A DNA stretch of 14,330 nt. Source: Chalciporus piperatus (taxonomy: Eukaryota > Basidiomycota > Agaricomycetes > Boletales > Boletaceae). The translations under genes were made by a program, and so were the position numbers. Location of the stretch: the NCBI GenBank assembly GCA_038093975.1, contig JBBPTG010000425.1, positions 1-14,330 of the forward strand. Reading direction: 5' to 3'. The number at the start of each line of letters is the position of its first letter. The stretch's first letter is position 1. Shown here in pieces: positions 7,216-13,799 of this stretch. The notes under the pieces were generated by a model. That model was not told where the DNA came from and did not search any database. It saw only the letters and a program-made list of their open reading frames with translations.

Positions 7216-9557
7216 CCGAGCCGGTCGCGTGGACAGACGTAAATAGAGAAATGCGAAACTTTATTTACGGTAAACCTAGCTCTATCCCTGACGTACTTTT
7301 ATGTGTATCAACCCCTCTCGCAATACGGACTATCATCGCGCACACGCCCATTGAGTTTATTGAGGCTGCCAAGTTTCGTGACCACATTCATGTGGGTCCA
7401 AATGTGAGTATACCTACTGAGATCGAATATGACCTGTCGGTTGGTATGAAATATCTATTTCATCAACCCCGTCGCACTGAGTTAATCAGCGACGCCTGGA
7501 ACGACTTTATACGACGTTTCAGATGGAGAGTCAAGTTTCTATTCGAAGGCGACGACGCCACTTATGACCCAGACTACGACGTGCGCGAGCCTTCCATCAA
7601 GGAGCCGCCACGTCTACCGCATTATGTTGAATTAGCTATCATCAAGGGGCGGAAGTACGTGCGTGACACGATTTCCAAAATACCTGATGACGGCGGCATG
7701 GACGACACCTTTAGACCGCTCGGTCCTAAGCTAAAACAAATTCGACAGTTCTTAATCGACAATGACTATGTTGTCACAGCGACCGATAAGAACCTTGGTA
7801 TCGCGGTGTCAGAGCGGACCTGGATAATGAGTAAAAGTCTAGACTGCATCAGTAATCCTGCCGAATACAGACGGCTAACTGATATAGAAGCTAAAATCAT
7901 ACTAGACCGGAAATGCAACGAAATGTTGCTGTTGTCGCATGAAGCGGATAACTGTCTTGATTGGCAGTTCGGCACTGTATCGGAATTCTTTCGTAGTAAA
8001 ATAACGCCCCCGGGGAAAGAACATCATATTCCGAAATTCTATGGTATTCCTAAGATCCATAAGGAACCGGTCAAATTCAGACCGATATTACCCTGCCATT
8101 CGGCGATACAGAACCCTGCCGCTAAATTCGTTTCCAAAATCCTCAAACCGATTGTTGAGTCGGCGCCAACCATTATACATGGTACCAAAGATCTGGCGAT
8201 AAAATTGAGTCAGCTTAAATATATACCTCGAAAGCAAATATACATCGTTACCGGTGACGTGGTCGCTTTCTACCCAAATATTCCTCTTAGGAAGTGCTTA
8301 GACCGTGTCTTTGACATGTACATGGAGCACTACTGGAATGTCCCCGACCATGACGACGAGTTCAATGTGAGACAACAGAACGCGTTTAAACGGTGCCTAG
8401 AGGTGGGCAACACAGAGCTGATAACGCAGTTTGATGGCGTACCTTATCTTCAACTTAAAGGCCTAGCAATGGGCGTCGCGGACTCCCCCGATCTTGCAAA
8501 TCTGTACGGGTGGTCATGTGAAAAACGCGACAAGGTACAATCACACCACAGTATTGTCTTTTACGGACGATATATCGACGACTGTCTGTCTATAGTTTAC
8601 GCCGAATCTGAACATGAGGCGCTACAAATAGTTCAATCAGTAATACGCGTCGATGACTGCGAATTGACTTGGGAGGTCGGTAAATACTTACCGTTCTTGG
8701 ACATGATGTTATACGTCGATGATAAAAACGTTCTCCAGCACATGCCCTATCGGAAAGCCCGATCAAACCAAGAAAGGATTCCATGGATCTCTGCTCACCC
8801 GTTCGACGTCAAGCGTGGAACGTTTTTTGGTGAAATGAGCCGCCTCGCCACGCTGAGTAGCACCTTTGAACACTACTCGGACGCCATACGGAGCTTGGTC
8901 GCTTTGTATGTAAAGCGTGGTTATCCAGCGGCGCTGGTACGAAGTTGGGCTAGAGATAAGCTCACAGTACGATGGGAAAATCGTCTCCAAATACGAAATG
9001 AGGAGAACGCGGACGTGCTAGTCCTCAAAACCCACTTCAATACAGCATGGAATTACTTTAACGCACAAGAACTGAGCGACACTATGATGGGATACATGCG
9101 CACTTGGCTAGATAAAGCCGAGCGTGGCGAATACTCTCGAGAATTCCCGCCGGCCCCTAGGTCCTATATTGATTCTATATCTGGAACTCACCATGCCGTA
9201 AAGCTGGTTGATGATTTCGGTGATGAACTTTGGGTCCCGGACGTCCGGAAGATCGGTATCCCTGACCGTCGAATGCTTGTGTCACGAAAGCGTACACAAA
9301 ATTTATTCGATCTAACAGGTCTTTGGAAGAAAATAGTGTTGGAACAGCTAGACGAGCGTGAGTCCTCTGCGGATGCTATCCGTCCCTTTGATGAGCCTCA
9401 CATTGTTCTCGGCGATGAAGCCTATCTTCGTCATCCATCAGGCCGTCTGATGGAACAAGGCGACGAAGAACTAAACTTACACCGCCGCTCGCCTACACCT
9501 TTAATGGTGGATCCGTCTGACTTGGCCGACACCCTCCTTCGGGTTGGGCTACGCTAG
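6042..9557 (+). CDS. PLE unit 2 polyprotein-length ORF: ORF1 region plus Penelope-type reverse transcriptase
   Basis: A continuous 1171-aa frame from ATG 6042 (same ACAATGT context as unit 1). It is one codon shorter than unit 1 because of an indel in the ORF1 region (IQHDGAE versus IKHKDGAE). Catalytic Asp is at residue 739 and YIDD at 844-847, so the RT core is intact; no GIY-YIG domain follows. Differences from unit 1 are unevenly spread: about 18 substitutions plus the indel in the first ~286 residues, a poorly conserved linker, 22 substitutions in the RT part, and none over roughly the last 200 residues. As in unit 1, an internal ATG (7251) may start the separate RT. Confidence 0.9.
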   Translation: MSNAQMLRAMSPLLAHDLVGAPLMTEDLDGKYVLNPPAISRHAALQAASSVDEVIAMIPQDFRTVLRDPLKAVASTATKLSSARSTLEKWRSHQVAGTIPPFMSQKGAEAQFTLAFEEDATGKAHRAKLAESHVAHLKATLDNFVRAKTDEVGFLERALAHEAIFDILRPLVIDRTAFLTRERKIPRIQHDGAEIKVIDWIEDTSIMNLGRQVLDDCVVYAYRVRNIVDSALLVQAERLESKKRLHKSADVEMKDGTGASVPEGATFQSMFDKAVNTAVSRLSGKVSSFIECSLDDELIPSSIGPIRSRKGCWDQGRKGWQSRKVLQRPNSHQPAQAAPAQVERIRKGKGKSAIRDASSIRPASGQDSPASSRRGPTEGCSKGEESCYGSLTEPVAWTDVNREMRNFIYGKPSSIPDVLLCVSTPLAIRTIIAHTPIEFIEAAKFRDHIHVGPNVSIPTEIEYDLSVGMKYLFHQPRRTELISDAWNDFIRRFRWRVKFLFEGDDATYDPDYDVREPSIKEPPRLPHYVELAIIKGRKYVRDTISKIPDDGGMDDTFRPLGPKLKQIRQFLIDNDYVVTATDKNLGIAVSERTWIMSKSLDCISNPAEYRRLTDIEAKIILDRKCNEMLLLSHEADNCLDWQFGTVSEFFRSKITPPGKEHHIPKFYGIPKIHKEPVKFRPILPCHSAIQNPAAKFVSKILKPIVESAPTIIHGTKDLAIKLSQLKYIPRKQIYIVTGDVVAFYPNIPLRKCLDRVFDMYMEHYWNVPDHDDEFNVRQQNAFKRCLEVGNTELITQFDGVPYLQLKGLAMGVADSPDLANLYGWSCEKRDKVQSHHSIVFYGRYIDDCLSIVYAESEHEALQIVQSVIRVDDCELTWEVGKYLPFLDMMLYVDDKNVLQHMPYRKARSNQERIPWISAHPFDVKRGTFFGEMSRLATLSSTFEHYSDAIRSLVALYVKRGYPAALVRSWARDKLTVRWENRLQIRNEENADVLVLKTHFNTAWNYFNAQELSDTMMGYMRTWLDKAERGEYSREFPPAPRSYIDSISGTHHAVKLVDDFGDELWVPDVRKIGIPDRRMLVSRKRTQNLFDLTGLWKKIVLEQLDERESSADAIRPFDEPHIVLGDEAYLRHPSGRLMEQGDEELNLHRRSPTPLMVDPSDLADTLLRVGLR
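6897..6951 (+). other. Candidate 55-bp intron inside unit 2 ORF
   Basis: The same length and position as in unit 1, beginning GTAAGT after an AAG codon and ending GATAG, with CTGAT upstream of the acceptor. The AAG|GTAAGT donor is closer to consensus than unit 1's AAA|GTAAGT. Removing it shifts translation into the Gly/Lys-rich tail. Confidence 0.45.
7251..9557 (+). CDS. PLE unit 2 ORF2: stand-alone reverse transcriptase (alternative start)
   Basis: The in-frame ATG 7251 lies 35 nt after the ORF1-tail TGA (7213-7215), the same spacing as unit 1, although the bases between differ. The product is 768 aa with RT motifs as described for unit 1. It is an alternative to expression as part of the 1171-aa fusion. 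Confidence 0.5.
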   Translation: MRNFIYGKPSSIPDVLLCVSTPLAIRTIIAHTPIEFIEAAKFRDHIHVGPNVSIPTEIEYDLSVGMKYLFHQPRRTELISDAWNDFIRRFRWRVKFLFEGDDATYDPDYDVREPSIKEPPRLPHYVELAIIKGRKYVRDTISKIPDDGGMDDTFRPLGPKLKQIRQFLIDNDYVVTATDKNLGIAVSERTWIMSKSLDCISNPAEYRRLTDIEAKIILDRKCNEMLLLSHEADNCLDWQFGTVSEFFRSKITPPGKEHHIPKFYGIPKIHKEPVKFRPILPCHSAIQNPAAKFVSKILKPIVESAPTIIHGTKDLAIKLSQLKYIPRKQIYIVTGDVVAFYPNIPLRKCLDRVFDMYMEHYWNVPDHDDEFNVRQQNAFKRCLEVGNTELITQFDGVPYLQLKGLAMGVADSPDLANLYGWSCEKRDKVQSHHSIVFYGRYIDDCLSIVYAESEHEALQIVQSVIRVDDCELTWEVGKYLPFLDMMLYVDDKNVLQHMPYRKARSNQERIPWISAHPFDVKRGTFFGEMSRLATLSSTFEHYSDAIRSLVALYVKRGYPAALVRSWARDKLTVRWENRLQIRNEENADVLVLKTHFNTAWNYFNAQELSDTMMGYMRTWLDKAERGEYSREFPPAPRSYIDSISGTHHAVKLVDDFGDELWVPDVRKIGIPDRRMLVSRKRTQNLFDLTGLWKKIVLEQLDERESSADAIRPFDEPHIVLGDEAYLRHPSGRLMEQGDEELNLHRRSPTPLMVDPSDLADTLLRVGLR

Positions 9558-9913
9558 GTCCCTTGCAACGTAGGAAACGCAGTTTCGTCGGTCTGACGTC
9601 CTGGGTCTCCCTTGGAAACGCACGTTTGTAACTTTTTCTGCAAAGGTACTGAATGGTACCGCGCACCTCGGCTAAGTGGGTATTAGAGGCCCATCGTCTT
9701 CGGATGGAGCCATGAGGTACTAATGTGGAGGCCTTTTGGTCAAGTGAGTGTCTAGTACTTGGTTCTCGATTCGGTTGTACTGATGTCGTCAGAGCTGGAC
9801 CGCTCCGCGTGTGCATTGTTTGGATCTCGCTGCTTGTGCGGGGAATATTACGGTAAGTAATACTGTATGTTATTTGGTAAAACGGACATACTAACCACGG
9901 TTTTTTGGGAGCC
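9558..9913 (+). other. PLE unit 2 3' UTR
   Basis: 356 nt, nearly identical to the unit 1 3' UTR. It carries GTAAGT (9853-9858), TACTAAC (9889-9895) and, unlike unit 1, an AG at 9910-9911, so a complete 59-bp intron-like layout (9853-9911) exists at the very 3' end. Confidence 0.6.
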
Positions 9914-9942
9914 TTACCCTAACCCTTAACCTAACCCTAACC
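9914..9942 (+). repeat. Short telomeric repeat tract between units 2 and 3
   Basis: About 29 bp of CCCTAA-type repeats including the CCCTTAACC variant that also precedes unit 1. Confidence 0.85.
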
Positions 9943-10409
9943 GTGAGTGTTGCTTTCGTAGAGCTTTTCGATAAAAGCTGAATTATAGTGACGTGTTCTG
10001 GTATAGCTAACCCTAACCCTAACCCTAACCTTTAACCTTAACCGAACCTTAACAGTGGGGCCCTCCGGCTTACGTAAGTGTTCTAGACCCGGCCGTTTCC
10101 GGACAGCTCGGCGTCTATAGTGTTATCGCGATAAGAAATAAGGTTTGACACGTCATGGGATTTGAAATATCTAATATTGGATAAGGTACCCGTGTGTGGC
10201 TTCGGCCCCCGGGCTAAGTCGGCCGCCCTGTCTTGGCAGGAACGCTTTGTATTTTTATACAGGAACCATTCCCACGTCATTGTGAAACAGGACCGCAGCA
10301 GGGGCAAACTGCGCCGCAGCAGAACTCTATGTGACGTGTCTCTCCCACTCCCTCGGAGCTACTAATTCGCCGTTTTATTCCCACCAGCCACTCATTGTCT
10401 ATTTAAGCT

Positions 10410-10468
10410 GTGAGTGTAACGGTTGTTCAAATTACCATCGGGTCTGATGAGTTATTATAACGAAACAG
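10410..10468 (+). other. 59-bp spliceosomal-type intron in unit 3, precisely absent from units 1 and 2
   Basis: It begins GTGAGT and ends ACAG. Removing it restores AAGCT|GACCAGG, the exact sequence of units 1 and 2. The TTATAAC near its end is a possible branch site but also forms ribozyme stem II. Length and borders are typical of fungal introns. The segment carries the core strand of the hammerhead ribozyme. Confidence 0.75.
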
Positions 10469-10510
10469 GACCAGGTTGAGACAAGTAAGTCTCAACACTG
10501 TTACCCGGTG
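10436..10510 (+). ncRNA. Type I hammerhead ribozyme
   Basis: Stem I pairs CATCGGGT (10436-10443) with ACCCGGTG (10503-10510): eight pairs, one of them G.U. The core CTGATGA is at 10444-10450. Stem II is GTTA-TTA-TAAC (10451-10461), followed by GAAA (10462-10465). Stem III pairs ACAG (10465-10468) with CTGT (10498-10501) and is topped by a GTTGAGAC/GTCTCAAC hairpin (10475-10482 with 10489-10496). The cleavage residue H17 is T10502, so self-cleavage is predicted between 10502 and 10503. PLEs are known to carry hammerheads. The core strand lies inside the 59-bp intron, so splicing abolishes the ribozyme. Activity is untested; a GUU site is permitted, though GUC is commoner. Confidence 0.85.
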
Positions 10511-10553
10511 TTAACTCCTCTCCAGCGTTAAGTCCCTTTCGTGAGAAAGTCCC

Positions 10554-10581
10554 CCCTAACCCTAACCTAACCCTAAACCTA
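10554..10581 (+). repeat. Telomeric remnant at the inner edge of the array
   Basis: CCCTAACCCTAACC with slightly degenerate continuation, overlapping the element's own CCCTAACCC. It marks the ancestral telomere onto which unit 3 was added. Confidence 0.8.
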
Positions 10582-10632
10582 ATAAAATAAAATAAAATAA
10601 AATAAAATATTTTTATTTCTTTATTTATTTCT
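10578..10632. repeat. AATAA-type pentamer repeat and T-rich tract
   Basis: About six tandem AATAA/AAAAT pentamers, then TTTTTATTTCTTTATTT. A simple-sequence boundary between the telomeric array and subtelomeric DNA. Confidence 0.85.
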
Positions 10633-11249
10633 TTGTTTGCTTTTGTTTCCACCTTTGTATCCATAAACCCAACCCGACTATACTTTTCCCTTAATCACCA
10701 ACTCTACTGTCCACTGCCTATCTATTCTATCCGACACACTACACTGTCACTACACTATCTCAACTCTCTACATTACTACCGTATGTCACCTTATTGCCAA
10801 CACTCCTACTTCAGTGTCAACATTGCACTCAACTACCCATCTACCATTGTCCGTGCATACTACCCTTCACTCTCCTACTTCATGCTCAACACTTCACCTT
10901 ACACCCCTACTTGCACTTTCCATTACACTTCTGTCTTCCTTACCTTGTCACTTGTCCTAACCTCATCGTCTTACCTCTGGTTTACTTCAACATCCTTGCT
11001 ACACTCATTTCCTTGTCTTCTCATGTAACATCACCCTTGACTACACTTGGTTACACTTTTGCTAATCTCCACCGATGCTATATTTACTATATTTCCTTCA
11101 CTGTTCCTCAACATCTTTGCTCATAACGTCACTGCTGTGTCCATGATATTTCGTGGACCACTTGGTCACTTACTTTGATATCCATGTCCTTTCTGTTTGC
11201 TTCACAGCTTGGTCGACGTTTTCGCTGATAACTTGATCATCATGACCTT
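10633..11249. other. Non-coding, strongly G-depleted subtelomeric stretch
   Basis: No convincing gene. The plus strand is C/T/A-rich; between 10681 and 11040 I count about 25 G in 360 bases. Short words such as CACTACAC and TACTTCA recur without a clear period. Open frames here reflect the low density of stop codons. Towards 11050 the degenerate GTTTTTGCTAATAACTTGAC-type motif begins. Confidence 0.6.
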
Positions 11250-12310
11250 GAGACATGATACATATTGCTAGGACAACCACATTTGGCTCCTGATGACATC
11301 GTCGCCAATCTGTTTGCTAATGTCAATGAGGAGTTCAATGATATGCTGAGGATGTCATGTAGCTCACTCTTCAACAACGGAGGGCGTGATAGTTGAAGAA
11401 GAATGAAGGAAATCTTCGTTTCGTTCATGCACGCAAGGAAGTTGGCAAGTTCTAGCTGAAACACCTGCTTGGTGAAAACAGTGTTTGGGATTTCGATGGC
11501 AGGTCCAGGGTAGGAGCATATAAGTCTTCCTTGCACAGTTATGACACCCTGAGCCATTAAAGAGATTTCCATTGAATCACATATGATTACTTGTGGGCCC
11601 CTTTGAAGGATGACTGTTGTGTTCTGTTCTTGAACGAGAAACACAAGGATATCTACGCATCATCAGCATCAAAGATTGTGGTAATGATGATATCTTAACC
11701 CCTCCTTTCATGTTCTTCAGCTGCAATGCGACCTCATTGGCACATAGGTTGTTGAGCATTTTGTTTATGCTGTCTCACAGAGCCATTTCGGAGCTGCCAA
11801 CATCTTCGCTGAAGGCTTGAGCAATATCACCAACAGCTTCTGTGAGAGCATGATCATTTACCCTCCTTCAAGAATGTAGAGAAGTGTAGTAATGGGTGAT
11901 GATGCATCAAGTTCTATCATAACCAAGTTCACATGCTCATGCCACGCTAATCCTTGCATTCATTACACATATCTATCACATTAACTTCTCATTTGGTCCG
12001 ACACTTTTGCTAATAACATCTCACCATCTCCTTGACTCACACTTCATTTTTTTAGTAGTTTGACTACTTGACTTGTCCGTCAGACCAACATTGTTGCTCA
12101 TAATGGTCTTTGTGGTAGACATGAGCAATTTGGTACACATGTTCAGTATATTGCCTTTGACACATTGACCGATGTTTTGGCTAATAACTTGACTGGTAGC
12201 ACTTGAAATTGCTCACGTCATGCACTCAATGTTGGTTGATGTTTTTGCTAATAGCTTCACTACTTTGACTTGACAGGTTGGCCGACGTTTTTGCTACTCC
12301 CTTGACTACA
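11050..12310. repeat. Irregularly dispersed degenerate ~30-bp motif
   Basis: About ten degenerate copies of a motif close to TTGGYCGAYGTTTTTGCTAA followed by TAACTTGACT. Clearest copies start near 11212, 11993, 12081, 12166, 12235 and 12283; weaker ones are near 11054, 11109, 11300 and 11795. Spacing varies from about 48 to over 100 bp, with a long gap across the pseudogene. Confidence 0.45.
11250..11870 (-). pseudogene. DUF6606-like fungal gene, decayed
   Basis: The minus strand reads as three collinear pieces in different frames. From 11858: NDHALTEAVGDIAQAFSEDV, then an in-frame TGA at 11775-11777, then DSINKMLNNLCANEVALQL. After a frameshift near 11644: VQEQNTTVILQRGPQVIICD, and later GRLICSYPGPAIEIPN and LANFLACMN. 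After another shift near 11340: HPQHIIELLIDISKQIGDDV, soon followed by a stop. The order and motifs (AQN...ILRR, GRL..SYPGPAI.IP, HP..I.ELL) match my memory of the N-terminal DUF6606 region of very large fungal proteins of unknown function. Only a short segment of such a gene is present, with at least one stop and two frameshifts, so it is a relic. Confidence 0.68.
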
Positions 12311-12897
12311 ATGTTCTTCACAGTATATAGTGTAGTCTAATTCATTTGTTGTCGCACTCACAATTAAGCCTTGGCACTCTGCTGTACGTATTCATACCAG
12401 CGTTAAGATTATCTTGCACACTGTTGGACATGATTAGTCAGCAGCATTAGAGTTACTATGACCTCTTTCCAATCTGGCACCTACCCACCCTTTCAGCATC
12501 ACATATTTTGGTGGTTATTACTCAGCATGATGCTTGATAATAGGGTGTGCCGAAAGTTGGGTAGTTCTTAGTATTCATACTTCATGTACATCTAGGTCAG
12601 TGAAAAATATCAGATTTCTGGATTTCCGCCACGGGACGCGCGCTACACGACAGATGTCGCACTATGGACAAAATGATCTGTCATATTGATGACTTCCAGT
12701 ATGCTATCAGGGCTCATAAATGATTGGGTGTTTGGTAGCATGTCATCGACATACTTACGGATACTACTAAATATTATTTCAAAATGCTATATGCAGTGAA
12801 GGTATATTAGTTTTCGAAAAACGAACAAAGACTAAATATTAACAATGCTAATTGCAGTCGAGTTATTATGAAGGTATAGCTATAAATGATAACTGGG
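11871..12897. other. Non-coding subtelomeric DNA
   Basis: Apart from the dispersed motif (to about 12310) and an imperfect duplication (12766-12878), I see no gene, RNA gene or terminator here. Stops are frequent in all frames. Confidence 0.5.
12766..12878 (+). repeat. Imperfect ~65-bp direct duplication
   Basis: Two copies (about 12766-12806 and 12831-12878) share ACTAAATATTA, AATGCTA, TGCAGT and GAAGGTATA in the same order with indels between them. Confidence 0.5.
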
Positions 12898-13269
12898 TTA
12901 ATTATGGCGAGCACGCTTGTTCTGCGAGCGTATGTCGTTATTAGTGGCAGATATACCATCCATTGATGGCAACAGCTCGTCCAAGTTGTGTTTAAGGGAT
13001 GTACCTCCGAGAGTGGGTCTTGCTTTGAGATAACCACCGCTGACGAGCATATCCGCAGCGTTGGAGCCAGCAAGGAACTGTATGGCGTCCAAAGCACCAT
13101 AATCAGGGCTTGCTTTCATATAATCGACGGCGGTGTTGCAGATGGATTGAATGTCATCTTGGTTTTGGGGCATGATATCAATGCCCATTTGGGGGGCATG
13201 TAAAGCCCGTGAAGACGCAGGCTTGGCCAGGAGGAAACGGCAGAGCAACAATGGAGTTACGCCTTTCAT
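12898..13269 (-). CDS. Hypothetical 123-aa protein
   Basis: ATG at 13269 to TAA at 12898-12900. The N-terminus MKGVTPLLLCRFLLAKPASS is a hydrophobic stretch with basic residues, resembling a signal or mitochondrial targeting peptide. The rest is soluble and fairly acidic in the middle (NQDDIQSICNTAVDYMKASP, then SPDYGALDAIQFLAGSNAAD), ending in a basic NKRARHN. It has few cysteines and no motif I recognise. It lies on the same strand as the partial gene further right, so it could be an exon of a larger gene rather than a complete one. Composition is less skewed than the DNA to its left. Confidence 0.4.
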   Translation of the reverse strand: MKGVTPLLLCRFLLAKPASSRALHAPQMGIDIMPQNQDDIQSICNTAVDYMKASPDYGALDAIQFLAGSNAADMLVSGGYLKARPTLGGTSLKHNLDELLPSMDGISATNNDIRSQNKRARHN

Positions 13270-13470
13270 AGCTGTTATAATGTCGTGTTAGATCACTTGC
13301 GGAGACATGATTCGGAATAAATAACAATGAGAAAATGGAAATTGCGTGAAATCGTAAAAGAACGTCGGCATGATCTATGTTTGCATGCAAGGGACGGCGC
13401 CATGCCGAAATGTCACTCGACGAGATGACTCTGGCGCGATGTGTCCAAACGACGTCACAAACGTCAAACC

Positions 13471-13775
13471 ACCGAAACCGCGCAATTCCTGAAAATCAGG
13501 AATTGCGCGATATGACTACCCCACAATCTGTCACCGATCGAGTGACCACCGAAACCGCGCAATTCCTGAAAATCAGGAATTGCGCGATATGACTACCCCC
13601 ACAATCTGTCACCGATCGAGTGACCACCGAAACCGCGCAATTCCTGAAAATCAGGAATTGCGCGATATGACTACCCCCACAATCTGTCACCGATCGAGTG
13701 ACCACCGAAACCGCGCAATTACTGAAAATCAGGAATTGCGCGATATGACTACCCCCACCATCTGATACCGATATA
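13471..13775. repeat. Tandem repeat, 77-78 bp x 3.9, each unit with a 14-bp-arm hairpin
   Basis: Copies start at 13471 (77 bp), 13548 (78), 13626 (78) and 13704 (partial, decaying after about 13758). Each unit contains a perfect inverted repeat, CGCGCAATTCCTGA-AAA-TCAGGAATTGCGCG, and a second small one, GTCAC...GTGAC around CGATCG. In copy 4 one left-arm base is changed (ATTCC to ATTAC), breaking a single pair. Three copies are otherwise nearly identical, implying recent expansion or homogenisation. Confidence 0.95.
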
Positions 13776-13799
13776 GCGACGACGTAGCGAAACACTCAC

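Larger units (their letters stand above)
5528..9913 (+). mobile_element. Penelope-like retroelement, endonuclease-lacking, telomere-associated: unit 2 (full length)
   Basis: The second head-to-tail copy: 5' UTR from CCTTTAACCTTAACCG, ORF 6042-9557, and a 356-nt 3' UTR ending GGTTTTTTGGGAGCC. It lacks the 64-bp leader block seen in units 1 and 3. Its 5' UTR is, by eye, identical to that of unit 3 except for the 59-bp intron/ribozyme insertion, so units 2 and 3 come from one source lineage. Unit 1 differs from both at several sites. The hammerhead 3' half remains at 5915-5950, with the inferred splice junction between 5908 and 5909. Confidence 0.88.
9943..10562 (+). mobile_element. Penelope-like retroelement unit 3: 5' fragment (3'-truncated), retains intron and hammerhead
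   Basis: It contains the 64-bp leader block (9943-10006), a telomeric interruption and the 5' UTR, identical by eye to unit 2 apart from a 59-bp insertion at 10410-10468. It breaks off within CCCCCCTAACCC (to about 10562), the element's own telomere-like site just upstream of ORF1, and continues directly as CCTAACCCTAAACC. No ORF1 or RT is present. It fits a cDNA primed internally at that site on an unspliced RNA. Confidence 0.85.

Noticed and set aside
9943..10562. Solo LTR or true LTR relationship between unit 3 and the full units
   Set aside because: The shared segment is the PLE leader only, is not found at the 3' ends, and is bordered by telomeric repeats rather than a target-site duplication.
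10633..11126. Two overlapping plus-strand ORFs of 131 and 110 codons
   Set aside because: Composition is that of G-depleted DNA (Ser/Thr/Leu/Tyr-rich in every frame) with few stops by chance; no motif and no credible start context.
13471..13775. CRISPR array
   Set aside because: Whole 77-78-bp units are tandemly repeated with no unique spacers, and the context is eukaryotic.
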